Assembly: GCF_000517445.1 (NCBI RefSeq)
Contig: NZ_CP006965.1
Coordinates: 1,650,681 to 1,714,680 of the forward strand
Origin: Thermococcus paralvinellae
Lineage (GTDB): Archaea; Methanobacteriota_B; Thermococci; Thermococcales; Thermococcaceae
DNA length: 64,000 nucleotides
Reading direction: 5' to 3'
The notes beneath the pieces are model-generated. The model was not told the DNA's origin and ran no database searches. It saw only the letters and a list, made by a program, of their open reading frames with translations. Of this stretch, positions 62,922 through 64,000 are shown one piece after another (the first letter of the stretch is position 1; every line of letters begins with the position of its first letter). The position numbers and the translations under genes are program-made.

Positions 62922-64000
62922 TTACTCCCTTCTCTTTAGATAGGTAATAACAACCGCCAAAACCACCAATATACCCACACCGATACCAAGATACTTTAAT
63001 GTGTGTGCTTGCTTTGTATTTTCCTGAACTGGTATTTTTACGCTATCTTCAAAAACATAAACGTTGTCATCTCCACTTTCTTTATCTCCGACCGCTCTCA
63101 TCCTAATTTGGACAACATAAGTCTTTGGTACTGCATCTCTGTCTATGCTTAGCTCTATAACGCCTTCTCCGCTTTGTCCAGGTTTTAGATTTCCAATGTA
63201 ATCAGTCCTCTTTGTCAATGTGAAAGGCTGTGATGACTTCACGACACCTTCAATCATCACATTTTCTGCTTTTTCTCCCCCAATGTTTTTCACTGTAATG
63301 TAAACTCTCACTTCTTCGCCCTGCATTGGGGTCTTGTCAAAGCGAACATTTTCAACAACAAGCTTTGGCTTTTCGTGAATTATTATTGGAACATTCAGCA
63401 TGATTTTCTGGCTGTTTCCAAGAGAGTCTTTATACTGAATCTCCACGGGGATTTTATAACTCCCACCTTTTGCATCCTCATTAACGTTGATCCTAAAGAC
63501 AGCGTTTGCTGAATCTCCTTGCCTCAGCGTCCCAAGGTTTATTATCTGCTCGCTTGTATCGCTAAGCTCAAACGGGCTTTGAGGCTTCGGAATAAGTAGC
63601 ACATACTTAGCCTCTCCGCTCCCAATGTTTTCAACACTTAAACTAATTTCAACATTGTGCGTTCCTGGGTAAACTCTGCTCGGCGAAGTTGAGACTTTTG
63701 AAATTATGAGTTGCTCCTTTCCGAGAACATTGATGCCAATCAAGCGCTCATCGCTAATTTTTGAATCATCTGGAGATGAAAGGTACTCAATACCTATTCT
63801 TAATGGATAAATTCCACTTTCAAGCCTGTTGTTTGCCTTTAGATGGAATGTCAACGTTACCTCTTGATTTGGAGCAATCTCTGGAACATACTTAACATTA
63901 TCCTCTCCAATAGGTAAGAATGCATCAACATTTCTCTTTGCAAGCTCTTTTAATATTTGGTTTAATGCCTCCTGGAGGTTCTCACTTATAGATTGGCTAC
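62922..64000 (-). CDS. COG1361-type S-layer/CARDB repeat membrane protein (5' part outside window)
   Basis: The frame is open to the window edge, and the visible 359 residues are the C-terminal part of a larger protein. Three beta-sandwich repeats of CARDB/NEW3 type are seen (VEISLSVENIGSGEAKYV, VRVYITVKNIGGEKAENV and the NANRLESG-type repeat further upstream). A single membrane segment (LGIGVGILVVLAVVITYL) and tail KRRE anchor the C terminus. COG1361 proteins often pair with ABC exporters or act in the envelope. An internal TTG at 63854 is not a true start, since coding continues upstream. Confidence 0.82.
   Translation of the reverse strand, partial: SQSISENLQEALNQILKELAKRNVDAFLPIGEDNVKYVPEIAPNQEVTLTFHLKANNRLESGIYPLRIGIEYLSSPDDSKISDERLIGINVLGKEQLIISKVSTSPSRVYPGTHNVEISLSVENIGSGEAKYVLLIPKPQSPFELSDTSEQIINLGTLRQGDSANAVFRINVNEDAKGGSYKIPVEIQYKDSLGNSQKIMLNVPIIIHEKPKLVVENVRFDKTPMQGEEVRVYITVKNIGGEKAENVMIEGVVKSSQPFTLTKRTDYIGNLKPGQSGEGVIELSIDRDAVPKTYVVQIRMRAVGDKESGDDNVYVFEDSVKIPVQENTKQAHTLKYLGIGVGILVVLAVVITYLKRRE

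Noticed and set aside
62922-63854. Complete 310-residue surface protein starting at 63854
   Set aside because: The proposed start is an internal TTG and the frame continues open to the window edge with repeat-like sequence, so the gene is partial.

Overview
The window is a gene-dense stretch of a hyperthermophilic euryarchaeon of the order Thermococcales (Thermococcus-like, a lower-GC member). The signs are archaeal PEP carboxylase, archaeosine synthase, TmcA and Kae1, an archaeal-type SipW-like signal peptidase, ADP-forming acyl-CoA synthetase, carbamate-kinase-like carbamoyl-phosphate enzyme, several Thermococcales-centred families (DUF257, DUF835, CGP-CTERM surface proteins), GGTGA/GGAGG ribosome sites, TTTAAATA-type TATA boxes, and a tRNA-Pro with encoded CCA. 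No rRNA, CRISPR array or intact insertion sequence was seen.

Layout. 1-9.5 kb: edge gene, membrane glycosyltransferase, tRNA-Pro(CGG), DUF257 protein, KaiC-like protein without a P-loop, thiamine-type binding lipoprotein, cation exchanger, two tandem NYN-domain proteins and tmcA. 9.7-15.5 kb: an S9 peptidase, then an AT-rich insert with a frameshifted PHP/SMC-type ATPase (TrlF-like) divergent from a possible PD-(D/E)xK nuclease. 15.5-24 kb: DUF1931 histone-fold protein, ppcA, a MobA-like protein, bioY/birA around a shared control region, a secreted protein and ecfA-ecfT. 24-30.5 kb: DUF63, a Ski2-like helicase, an Lrp regulator, uraA-upp and a cupin. 30.5-34.7 kb: a phosphate block (secreted metallophosphoesterase, a 54-residue Glu/Trp microprotein, Pit permease, PhoU-like DUF47). 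34.8-43.5 kb: kinase-like protein, second S9 peptidase, methyltransferase, dipeptidase, DUF531, signal peptidase, two convergent C/D box sRNAs, and an lplA-radical SAM-SPOUT operon. 43.5-64 kb: secreted PEGA and CGP-CTERM proteins, arcS with a coiled-coil gene, carbamate kinase, coaD, ACD alpha subunit, two DUF257 proteins, kae1 with a DUF835 protein, NAD kinase, a Trm112-like zinc protein, a flippase-like protein, an NSUN-type RNA methyltransferase and a cell-surface module.

How the genes work together. RNA modification recurs: tRNA ac4C (TmcA), archaeosine (ArcS), t6A (Kae1), m5C (NSUN), two SPOUT-like proteins and guide sRNAs. Cofactor supply is a second theme: biotin uptake, attachment and control; lipoyl assembly; CoA; NADP; probably thiamine uptake. 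The most unusual segments are the 11.6-15.5 kb insert, which I read as a possible defence locus with one broken gene, the convergent sRNA pair at 40.8-40.9 kb, and the Glu/Trp microprotein at 32.28-32.45 kb.
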